Source: Planctomycetota bacterium (lineage in GTDB: Bacteria; Planctomycetota; Planctomycetia; Pirellulales; Pirellulaceae). From it: DNA of 25,562 nt. The notes beneath the pieces are model-generated. The model was not told the origin of the DNA and made no database searches. It saw only the letters and a list, made by a program, of their open reading frames with translations. The stretch spans positions 1 through 25,562 of the forward strand of contig JAPLNJ010001058.1 of the NCBI GenBank assembly GCA_026692885.1, given 5' to 3'. The translations under genes were made by a program, and so were the position numbers. Of this stretch, positions 7,580 to 14,181 are shown piece by piece (positions within the stretch are counted from its first letter, which is position 1; each line of letters begins with the position of its first letter).

Positions 7580-8062
7580 ATGCGCCCGACCAAGACCCTC
7601 ATCATCGGCTTAGGCAACCCCCTGATCTCTGACGACAGCGTGGGACTGCGTGTGGTGGCGGGCCTGCGACCGCTGTTAGCGGAACGGCCCGGTGTCGATG
7701 TCCAGGAGGACTACTGGGGCGGTCTGCGGCTGATGGAACGTATGATCGACTACGATCGTGCGATTATCATCGACGCCATCGCGACCGGGGCCGAGCCCGG
7801 GACCATTCATCAATTGGCTACGGCGGCGATGCCGACCCAGAAAAGTGCCTCGGCCCACGATGTCAATCTGCCGACCGCCCTCGCCTTCGGACGGCATGCC
7901 GGGGTGCATTTGCCGGCCGACGTCAACGTCCGATTGGTGGGCATTGAGGCTGCCGACTTGCTGACCTTCAGCGAAGAGTGTACACCATTGGTTACGGCGG
8001 CGATTCCTCGCGCGGTGCAGACCGTGCTTCAGATCCTCGGTTCTTTTCCGGAGAGTGATTGA
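7580..8062 (+). CDS. hydrogenase maturation endopeptidase (HycI/HyaD/FrhD-like, peptidase M52)
   Basis: This is a 160-aa nickel-dependent protease that trims the C-terminal tail of the large subunit after nickel insertion, most likely the 28 residues after MvhA His460. It has the N-terminal signature GLGNP (10-14) with acidic D18-D19, D65 in IIIDA, and H93 in SAHD. These correspond to the Ni-binding acidic, Asp and His residues of the HybD family. The frame is open back to 7457, but that extension would translate the REP-like repeats, so I place the start at ATG 7580 (MRPTKTLIIG). A GTG at 7574 is an alternative. The ribosome-binding site is poor. The next gene follows after 1 nt. Confidence 0.9.
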   Translation: MRPTKTLIIGLGNPLISDDSVGLRVVAGLRPLLAERPGVDVQEDYWGGLRLMERMIDYDRAIIIDAIATGAEPGTIHQLATAAMPTQKSASAHDVNLPTALAFGRHAGVHLPADVNVRLVGIEAADLLTFSEECTPLVTAAIPRAVQTVLQILGSFPESD

Positions 8063-8063
8063 C

Positions 8064-8507
8064 ATGATTTCCCCCGAAGCGTTGCGGCGTTATCCCTACT
8101 TTGCCAAAGTCGGCGAGGAGAGCTTCAAGAAAGTTGCCATGCTCGCCGAAGAGACGACTGCCCGCGCCGGCGCGACTCTGTTCCACGAGGGGGACAAGTC
8201 GGAAAAACTCTACATCATCGTGGATGGCGAGGTGGACCTGCAGTACACGCTCGGCAGCGGCGAATTGCGGACGGTGGACACGTTGGTCGCCGGCGATCTG
8301 ATGATGTGGTCCGCCCTGGTGGAGCCGTATCGTTCCACCGCGACGGGCAGCGTCAAGAAAGACACGAAACTGATCGCCATCGACGGCGTGAAACTGCGGG
8401 ACTTGTGCCAGCAGGACCGTGACTTAGGCTACCGCATGCTGCTGAGCCTAACGCAGCTGCTGGCCGCGCGATTGGAAGGCGCCCGCGTGCAGCTGGCCAC
8501 CCTGTAA
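8064..8507 (+). CDS. stand-alone cyclic-nucleotide-binding-fold protein
   Basis: This 147-aa protein has a single cNMP-binding (CAP/Crp-type) beta-roll from about residue 15 to 125. Recognisable pieces are LFHEGDKSEKLYIIVDGEV (39-57), a VAGDLMMWSAL turn and YRSTATGS. The phosphate-binding cassette has AGDLMMWSAL where cyclic-nucleotide binders usually have FGE-A-L, so the ligand may differ or be absent. No helix-turn-helix follows the C-terminal helix, so it is not an ordinary Crp/Fnr regulator. ATG 8064 is preferred over the GTG at 8055 because GGAGAG lies 9-10 nt upstream. It is tightly packed between the hydrogenase protease and hypA with 1-nt gaps on both sides. This suggests a hydrogenase-specific regulatory or maturation role, which is an inference. 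Confidence 0.82.
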   Translation: MISPEALRRYPYFAKVGEESFKKVAMLAEETTARAGATLFHEGDKSEKLYIIVDGEVDLQYTLGSGELRTVDTLVAGDLMMWSALVEPYRSTATGSVKKDTKLIAIDGVKLRDLCQQDRDLGYRMLLSLTQLLAARLEGARVQLATL

Positions 8508-8508
8508 C

Positions 8509-8856
8509 ATGCACGAAATGTCGATCGTCCAGGCCCTGATCGAGCAGGTCGGGGCCGAGGTCGAGCAGTCGGGCCACCGGGGCCGGGTGGTGGCCCTGGA
8601 AGTGGTGGTCGGCCGGCTTTCCGGTGTGCACGCGGATGCGTTGCGATTCGGCTTCGAGTTGCTTTCGCCCGGCACGGTCGTGGCAGGTGCCGAGCTGCGA
8701 ATTGCTGAGCCGGAAGCCTGCCTTCGCTGCCACGCCTGCGGCGTGTTTCAGCCGCTCGCCGAATTTGCCCTGCGTTGTCCGTCCTGCGACAGTGATCGCG
8801 TCACGATCGAAGGCGGCCAGGAGCTTCTCCTGCAAACGATCGAACTGGAAGATTGA
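8509..8856 (+). CDS. hypA: hydrogenase nickel-incorporation protein HypA
   Basis: This 115-aa nickel metallochaperone acts with HypB to deliver Ni to the large-subunit precursor. The N-terminus MHEMSIVQ contains the conserved His2-Glu3 nickel site. The zinc domain has CLRCHAC (first cysteines near 72-78) and CPSC near 95-98. Length is typical. It starts 1 nt after the preceding stop and is the last gene of the operon. No hypB, C, D, E or F is in the window, so the other maturation factors must be encoded elsewhere. Confidence 0.95.
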   Translation: MHEMSIVQALIEQVGAEVEQSGHRGRVVALEVVVGRLSGVHADALRFGFELLSPGTVVAGAELRIAEPEACLRCHACGVFQPLAEFALRCPSCDSDRVTIEGGQELLLQTIELED

Positions 8857-8890
8857 CGGGGCGCCCACGAAGAAGCGGAAGGATCGAGGA

Positions 8891-10018
8891 TCAGCGCTGA
8901 AAGCGCGCCGCGAAGGTGCTTAACTGACTTTGAAACTTCTTGTAGACCGACAGGGCATCGAGTCTTCCGTGGTTGGCGAGCACAGCCCCGGTGGTGTTGT
9001 CGATGAACGTGTAGTCCCCGCTTGACAAATACAGGGTATGCAGGCCTCGGCGGCGCAGCGTAGCCACGATGTTCGGCGCCTCGTTCACGGACTGATACGA
9101 CCAGGGATCGGCATACGCGCGGTAGGGAACCTGGACCGCCGTCAACATGGCGATGAGGCTCGTGTAGGAGTCGAGGTTGGTCGTATGGTATCCGCTGAAG
9201 TAGGTGGACCGGTCGCGGACGCTCGCATAATAGCCATCGGAACGCGTCAGGAATTCCCGCTCGAAGCTGGCGGCGGTCACACCCTCGAACACCAGAATGA
9301 GAATGTGGTCGTACCCAAACGGCCCCGATGCCTCAAGCGGAAGTGCGTCGTTCGTCGAGGCCTCAGCGCCCGAAATCTTGGCTGTCGGCCTCGACAGGGA
9401 GGGGACCGCACGCTTGCCACCGAACAACCAGTCCCGCGCAGAGTCCTGCACGGCATACAGGAGCGGCTGGGGGGCGGGATGCAGGAATGTCGCTGTCGCA
9501 AACAACACCGCCGTGACGACCACGACGGTCCGTCTTCGCGGCAACGCGGGGCGCCAGCGTAAGCGGCTCGCCAAGCTCACTGCCGCGCCAGAGGCAAGCA
9601 GCGGCCACAGACCGCGCCATCCCAGGTACTCCGTAACGAAGAACCAGACGCTGGCGCCGTCCGCACGAAAGATGTTCGTCGGGAAGGCGAGAAATTCTGC
9701 CAGCAACCCCGGATAGCTGGCCAGCCACAATCCGGTAGCAAAGACGAGCAGGTGACACGCGAAAGTCGTCCATCGGTCCCGAACCCCACAACGCACCAAC
9801 GCGATACTGCTGCCGAACAGGATTAGCGCACCGACGATCAACACGAAGACGTCCAGTAGCCAGGCCAGGACATGCGGTAGCAGCACTCGTGGATCGCCTG
9901 CCGACACAGCGAACCACGCGTGCAGCCCGAACTGGGTGACGGCGAAGGCATATACCAAGCTCACCGCACCATGCCACGCGCCGTCGCAGCATCGTTCTCG
10001 GTGGTGCGCGACACTCAT
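8891..10018 (-). CDS. membrane protein with a partial alkaline-phosphatase/sulfatase-fold domain (possibly truncated)
   Basis: This protein is about 375 aa. The N-terminal half has roughly five hydrophobic segments (within about residues 15-190). After a loop comes an extracytoplasmic domain starting FGYDHILILVFEGV, with YHTTNLDSYTSLIAMLT (candidate Thr/Ser nucleophile region) and LYLSSGDYTFIDN. This order resembles lipoteichoic-acid-synthase-like and sulfatase-fold transferases. The fold normally runs about 300 residues, but only about 150 remain. The later metal-ligand Asp-His region is missing, and the stop at 8891 lies just 34 nt from the convergent hypA end. It is therefore probably a 3'-truncated gene. 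The start is uncertain: ATG 10018 has a GAGGGA motif close by, and a GTG at 10042 is in frame. Confidence in the exact family is moderate. Confidence 0.6.
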   Translation of the reverse strand: MSVAHHRERCCDGAWHGAVSLVYAFAVTQFGLHAWFAVSAGDPRVLLPHVLAWLLDVFVLIVGALILFGSSIALVRCGVRDRWTTFACHLLVFATGLWLASYPGLLAEFLAFPTNIFRADGASVWFFVTEYLGWRGLWPLLASGAAVSLASRLRWRPALPRRRTVVVVTAVLFATATFLHPAPQPLLYAVQDSARDWLFGGKRAVPSLSRPTAKISGAEASTNDALPLEASGPFGYDHILILVFEGVTAASFEREFLTRSDGYYASVRDRSTYFSGYHTTNLDSYTSLIAMLTAVQVPYRAYADPWSYQSVNEAPNIVATLRRRGLHTLYLSSGDYTFIDNTTGAVLANHGRLDALSVYKKFQSQLSTFAARFQR

Positions 10019-10203
10019 CGATCCCTCACGAACACACTCCACGACGCTGGCCTGGACGTCATGGATTACGAACTGCGCGGCGGCTGTGATCGGCTTCGAC
10101 TAGCTAACTCGGTTCTTGAAAGAAACGAGGAACACCTGCCGGAGTTGCTCCAGCAAGCATCCGCCGAATCCGCACGTTGACAAATCACCTAACCCGCGGG
10201 AAA

Positions 10204-10683
10204 TCAGGCCTGCGGCGTACACTCCACAAAGGCCCGCAACACATCGGACATGGAGATGATGCCCAGCAGACGCCCCTGCGCGTCGACGACCGGCAGGCGA
10301 TGCACACGTTCCTGGAGCATCTTGCTGGCGGCCTGCACCAACAGCGTCTCCGGACCGACGGATACCACGTCTTCGGTCATCAATTCCATCACACTTCGCT
10401 GTCCCACGTGCTGACTCAGATTGCGCACGAACGTGCCCCACCACAACTCGCTTTCGTGCTCCAGGGCGCTAAGGCTTTCATCCAATTCATAGGCCACATC
10501 GACGAAGTCGCGGGTGGACAGGATGCCGACGCAGCGCCCGTCATGATCGAGCACTGGCAGGGCGGATACCTTATTCTCGATCATGAGCTCCAACGCGTCG
10601 TGCACGGCATCCCGCGCGTTGACCGTCACGAGGGTCCTGCTCATCACGTCCCTAGCGAGTCGCTTGTAGAGTTGGCTGGACAT
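10204..10683 (-). CDS. two-CBS-domain protein
   Basis: This 159-aa cytosolic protein consists of a CBS pair (Bateman module). CBS1 spans about residues 10-65 (DVMSRTLVTV, SALPVLDHDGRCVGILSTRDF). CBS2 spans about 99-152 (ELMTEDVVSVGPETL, HRLPVVDAQGRLLGIISMSDV). Such modules bind adenine nucleotides and usually sense energy state. There is no attached effector domain. I chose ATG 10683 because AAGGA lies about 8 nt upstream; ATG 10689 is an alternative. The frame extends further upstream, but only into the end of the neighbouring oxidoreductase gene. It lies 95 nt downstream of that gene and may share its transcript. Confidence 0.88.
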   Translation of the reverse strand: MSSQLYKRLARDVMSRTLVTVNARDAVHDALELMIENKVSALPVLDHDGRCVGILSTRDFVDVAYELDESLSALEHESELWWGTFVRNLSQHVGQRSVMELMTEDVVSVGPETLLVQAASKMLQERVHRLPVVDAQGRLLGIISMSDVLRAFVECTPQA

Positions 10684-10778
10684 CACCATGTTCCTTTCAG
10701 GGCAGACGAAACCGAAACTCGGCGGCTTCACTTCGAACCACACGGACTGGCGGCTGGCAGGCCCCCGTATCGGGAAGG

Positions 10779-12098
10779 TTACAGGCTCCAGCCCTTCCGG
10801 TATTCGCGGCGGATCAAGGCGTCGGCTTGCGGGCAACCGATGGCCTGCAAGTTCTGGGCGTCCCAGGTGAGCTTCTGGCCGACCCGCAGGGCGACATTGC
10901 ACAGCAGGGCGGCTTCGGTCAGAGCGCCTGAGTAGTCAAAGTTGCAGGTGGTCAGCCCACCGGTCTTGCAAGCCTCGGTCCACTCCCGGTGATGACCAAT
11001 GGAATCCGGAATGGACTTGTCGGGCCGCTTGAAGTCCTTGAATTTCTCTTCCGGCAGCAGGCGGTGATTCCCGTAATCGGCGATCAGCATGCCTTGCGAC
11101 CCCAGGAATAGTACGGCACTTCCCCACTGCGGAATCTGCTGCTCTTTGACGAACGCCGGATAGGCTCCGCCGTTGTACCAGTTCAGCGTGACCGGCGGCA
11201 GGGCGCCGCGGGCTGGGTACGTCTGGCGGGCGATTGTCCAGCGGGCGGCGCTTTCCGGGTGCACCGGGCCTTCGGCCTCGACCGTGGTGGGATGCCGCAG
11301 GTCCAGTGCCCAGAAGGCCAAGTCGCAGTAGTGGCAGAAGAAATCGCCCAACTGGCCGTTGGCGAAGTTCCACCAGTAGCGCCAGCTGAACGGGGCATAG
11401 GTCGAGTGATAGGGCCGCTCGGCCGCCGGTCCCAGCCACAGGTCCCAATCGAGTGTCGCGGGTACCGGCGGCCGATCCGTCGGCGCCTCGGGCTGCGACT
11501 TGTCCGTCGGCTTGGGCGGACCCTGGAAGTTTGCGCCCAACCACACATGCACCTCGTGGACCGCGCCGATGGCGCCCGATTTGACCAGTTCGACCGCCCG
11601 CCGGTAGTTGCCACCCTCGTGAATCTGCGTGCCCATCTGCGTCACGAGCTTCTTCTCGCGAGCGACTTGAGCCATCAGGCGGGCTTCGTAGACGTTGTGC
11701 GTCAGCGGCTTCTCGCAATAGCAATGCTTGCCCAGTTTCATTGCCATCACACCGGCCACCGCGTGGATGTGGTCCGGCGTGCCGATCACCACCGCGTCGA
11801 TCTGACCGTGCATCTCGTCCAGCAGCTTGCGGAAATCCTTGTACCGCTTGGCCTGCGGGTGCCGCTCGAACATCTTCCCGCCGCGCTGCTCGTCGACATC
11901 GCAGAGCGCCACGATGTTTTCGTGAGCGGCGCCGTTCACGTCGTCGGCGCCGCGACCGCCGATGCCGATGCCGGCGATGTTCAACTTTTCGTTCGGCGAG
12001 CGGCTCTGCGCCGGGGTCCAGACACCGGCGGTGGTCCAGACACCGGCGGCAACGGCCGCAGTACGAAGCATATCACGTCGGGAAATCAGGGTGGACAT
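10779..12098 (-). CDS. Tat-exported Gfo/Idh/MocA-family oxidoreductase
   Basis: This is a 439-aa NAD(P)-dependent sugar or polyol dehydrogenase-like protein. A twin-arginine signal (ISRRDMLRTAAVAAG) is at the N-terminus. The Rossmann glycine motif follows (IAGIGIGGRG), then the family signatures DAVVIGTPDHIHAVAG and GKHCYCEKPLTHNVYEA, which carries the catalytic-type Lys (EKP). The C-terminal domain contains WRYWWNFANGQLGDFFCHY, as in planctomycete secreted members. ATG 12098 has AAGGAG 8 nt upstream. The 32-nt gap to the upstream hydrolase suggests an operon. An 18-bp tandem duplication lies in the signal-peptide coding region (12016-12051). The substrate is unknown; a role in polysaccharide or glycoside breakdown is plausible for the family. 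Confidence 0.92.
   Translation of the reverse strand: MSTLISRRDMLRTAAVAAGVWTTAGVWTPAQSRSPNEKLNIAGIGIGGRGADDVNGAAHENIVALCDVDEQRGGKMFERHPQAKRYKDFRKLLDEMHGQIDAVVIGTPDHIHAVAGVMAMKLGKHCYCEKPLTHNVYEARLMAQVAREKKLVTQMGTQIHEGGNYRRAVELVKSGAIGAVHEVHVWLGANFQGPPKPTDKSQPEAPTDRPPVPATLDWDLWLGPAAERPYHSTYAPFSWRYWWNFANGQLGDFFCHYCDLAFWALDLRHPTTVEAEGPVHPESAARWTIARQTYPARGALPPVTLNWYNGGAYPAFVKEQQIPQWGSAVLFLGSQGMLIADYGNHRLLPEEKFKDFKRPDKSIPDSIGHHREWTEACKTGGLTTCNFDYSGALTEAALLCNVALRVGQKLTWDAQNLQAIGCPQADALIRREYRKGWSL
12016..12051 (-). repeat. 18-bp tandem duplication inside the Tat-signal coding region
   Basis: The unit GTCCAGACACCGGCGGTG (+ strand) occurs twice with an 18-bp period and two mismatches at the end of the second copy. 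It encodes the repeated peptide AAGVWT-TAGVWT near the end of the oxidoreductase signal peptide. Confidence 0.85.
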
Positions 12099-12130
12099 AA
12101 CGATTTCTCCTTGCGGGGTTAGAGAGCGTC

Positions 12131-12997
12131 TCACTTCTTCGTCAATTGTTTCTCAAACCAACTGACCATCTCCACCGTGGCGCGACGCGCGTCTTCGCCA
12201 CCGAAGCCGTGACCAGCCCCGGCGATTTCGATCAGTTGGCTCTGCACTCCTTTTTCCTGGAACGCCGCGTGGATCTCGCGGCTATGCTTGATTGGTACCA
12301 AATCGTCTTTGTCGCCCGCAATCAACAGCGTCGGCGGGTCGTCAGCGGACACCTGCAACAGCGGCGACATCTGCGCGGCCGCCTCAAGATCCAGTTCCAA
12401 GGCGGGGAAGCGATCGTAGGCCGGCAGGTGCCCGGGCGCCTTCCAGACCATGCTGCGCAGATCTGTCGGCGCCACAAACGCAACCACAGCTTGCACGCGG
12501 TCGGTGCTCTTCAGGACCGGGTCTTGGGACTGCGGATCTCCGGCGTCGGAGGCGGTGCCCAGCATCAGCGACAGATGGCCGCCGGCGCTGTAGCCGTACA
12601 CACCCAGCCGTTCGGGATCGACCGCCCACCGCTGCGCGTTGGTGCGAACGAATCGCACGGCGAGACGCACGTCAGCCACCGCTTCGGGAATCGAGAACTT
12701 GGGGCTGCTGCCGTGGCGGACGGCGAATACCGTAAAGCCCTTGTCGAGTAGCGGCTGGAAAGCCGGCTTCGCATTCTGAGGCGGCTGCCAATTCGAGTAC
12801 CAACCACCGCTGACCATGAACAGTACACCGGCCCCATTGGCGTTGGCGGCCGGCTTGAACACGTCCAGCGTCAGCGCCAACCCGAGCTTGTGGCCGTACA
12901 CCACGTCCGGGACGATCTCCACGTCGTCCGCCGCACGCAGGGCCGGCGTAACAGAAAGCATGATCAGCCAGACGAACAAGCGGCAACTTCGCGGCAT
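12131..12997 (-). CDS. secreted alpha/beta hydrolase (esterase/lipase, BD-FAE-like)
   Basis: This is a 288-aa serine hydrolase with a signal peptide (residues 1 to about 22, hydrophobic LFVWLIMLSVTPALRA). The nucleophile elbow is GYSAGGH with Ser137. An SGGW oxyanion segment lies at 63-66, the acid is likely in AGDKDDLVP, and the His in GAGHGFGG. This is the layout of acyl-peptide or carbohydrate-esterase-like hydrolases. ATG 12997 has AAGGA about 8 nt upstream. It is followed after 32 nt by the Gfo/Idh/MocA gene, probably on one transcript. The likely substrates are acylated sugars or simple esters, but nothing in the sequence fixes this. Confidence 0.9.
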   Translation of the reverse strand: MPRSCRLFVWLIMLSVTPALRAADDVEIVPDVVYGHKLGLALTLDVFKPAANANGAGVLFMVSGGWYSNWQPPQNAKPAFQPLLDKGFTVFAVRHGSSPKFSIPEAVADVRLAVRFVRTNAQRWAVDPERLGVYGYSAGGHLSLMLGTASDAGDPQSQDPVLKSTDRVQAVVAFVAPTDLRSMVWKAPGHLPAYDRFPALELDLEAAAQMSPLLQVSADDPPTLLIAGDKDDLVPIKHSREIHAAFQEKGVQSQLIEIAGAGHGFGGEDARRATVEMVSWFEKQLTKK

Positions 12998-13205
12998 GGG
13001 GGAATCCTTGGGATAGAGGATGTTTGTGGCTGTGACTCATCGGCAAAGGTCAAACCGAACCCATGATACCAAACCGAACCGGCCTTGCCATCCTGGCGCC
13101 GCCCGTGGAACTCAACCGTCCGACGCGGCGTTCAGGCAGTCCGGCGAGAAATCCCAGCAGCAGAACGAACTGGTGTCCACTCCGCCTGCGGCCACGACCT
13201 TCCGG

Positions 13206-13225
13206 AAAAACCCACCCGCGGTGGG
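13206..13225 (-). terminator. probable intrinsic terminator after the esterase gene
   Basis: On the minus strand, CCCACC-GCG-GGTGGG (13225 down to 13211) is followed at once by TTTTT (13210-13206). It lies 68 nt past the stop at 13294, in the right orientation for that gene. The stem is short (6 bp) but entirely GC-rich. Confidence 0.65.
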
Positions 13226-13244
13226 CGTGTCCAGCGCTGAAACG

Positions 13245-13263
13245 CGCATGCCTCCGGCTTGCG
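13245..13263 (+). repeat. REP-like hairpin, TCC-loop family
   Basis: CGCATGCC (13245-13252), loop TCC, GGCTTGCG (13256-13263) make an 8-bp stem with one internal mismatch. The unit at 15696-15718 (opposite orientation) has the same length and loop with a different stem. It sits in the 296-bp gap 12998-13293, where I see no gene. Confidence 0.55.
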
Positions 13264-13293
13264 GTTAAACGACTTAGCGGCATGTCCGCCACG

Positions 13294-14028
13294 CTACTTC
13301 GCCGCCTGGCGCTTTTGCTCAAACAGCCAGCGGTAGAATTCCGGGTCGTCATAGGTGGCGGTCCAGGAGTCGTGACCGGCGTCGGGATAGATGGTGAACT
13401 TGACCGCGGAGCCGAGCGTCTTCAAGGCTTCGACCATGCGTTCGGAGGACGCCAACGGCACGGTGCGATCCTGGGCGCCGTGGAACACCCAGATGGGCAG
13501 ATCCTTCAGTTTCGCCGCATCGCCTGGATTGCCGCCGCCGCAGATCGGTGCGATGGCCGCAAATCGATCCGGATAGGCCGAGGCCAAGGACCAACTCCCG
13601 AAACCGCCCATACTCAAACCGGTCAGGTAGACGCGATCCTTGTCCACGCGGTACTTGGCGGCCAAGTCATCCAACAGTCCCGCCAGAATGTCGGCATTCC
13701 AACCGCGGCCGGGGCTTTGCGGCGACACGACGATACAGGGGAAATCCCGCGTCTTGTTTTCGATCAGCTTGGGCGGACCGTGAAGCTTGACCTTGGCCAA
13801 ATCATCGCCCGACTCGCCGGCGCCGTGCAGGAACAGCAGCAAGGGCCAAGCCTTGTCGCTCGGCTCGTAGCCGGCCGGCAGGAACAGCAGGTACTTGAGT
13901 TTGGCTTTGACGGTGATCTCCTTCTCGAACTGCTGTTCCGACTGCAGCGTCTCGGCAGCCGGGACTCCGCTCGCCAGCCAGAAAGAGGCCAAGGCTGCGA
14001 CAACCACGAACGATGCTCGCCAACGCAT
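13294..14028 (-). CDS. secreted esterase of the PHB-depolymerase/dienelactone-hydrolase-like group
   Basis: This is a 244-aa alpha/beta hydrolase with a signal peptide (about 1-25, cleaved near GVPAAET). The sequence includes LFLHGAGESG (66-74), nucleophile GLSMGG with Ser139, GAQDRTV with Asp187, and DAGHDSW with His219, a complete catalytic triad. This matches the 'prolyl oligopeptidase/phospholipase-carboxylesterase' style proteins common in planctomycetes. The start ATG 14028 has AGGAG 8 nt upstream; the longer open frame has no signal for an earlier start. It is flanked by terminator-like hairpins on both sides, so it is probably transcribed alone. The substrate is unknown. Confidence 0.9.
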   Translation of the reverse strand: MRWRASFVVVAALASFWLASGVPAAETLQSEQQFEKEITVKAKLKYLLFLPAGYEPSDKAWPLLLFLHGAGESGDDLAKVKLHGPPKLIENKTRDFPCIVVSPQSPGRGWNADILAGLLDDLAAKYRVDKDRVYLTGLSMGGFGSWSLASAYPDRFAAIAPICGGGNPGDAAKLKDLPIWVFHGAQDRTVPLASSERMVEALKTLGSAVKFTIYPDAGHDSWTATYDDPEFYRWLFEQKRQAAK

Positions 14029-14122
14029 GCTGTGTGCTCCTGTGTGTTTGAGTAGGACTCCCCTGGCGTCGGATGGCGGCGCGACTCGATTATCCCATGC
14101 TGGCTTCGCTCCGCAAGCAGCG

Positions 14123-14163
14123 AACAAAGAAACGGCGTGGGTTGCTGACAGCTACCCACGCCG
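14123..14163 (-). terminator. probable intrinsic terminator after the 427-aa secreted protein gene
   Basis: On the minus strand a 10-bp perfect stem (CGGCGTGGGT at 14163-14154 and ACCCACGCCG at 14142-14133) is extended by 3 more pairs after one mismatch. It is followed by TTTCTTTGTT (14132-14123). It starts 19 nt past the stop at 14182. This is the clearest terminator in the window. Confidence 0.85.
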
Positions 14164-14181
14164 CTGGATGCTCAACGCCGA

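Noticed and set aside
8857..8910. Terminator between hypA and the convergent membrane-protein gene
   Set aside because: Only a 5-bp GCGCT/AGCGC stem without a T-run is visible, and it lies within the end of the minus-strand gene.
11259..12122. 287-aa plus-strand open frame
   Set aside because: It is antisense to the Gfo/Idh/MocA oxidoreductase, which has a full set of family motifs and a Tat signal.
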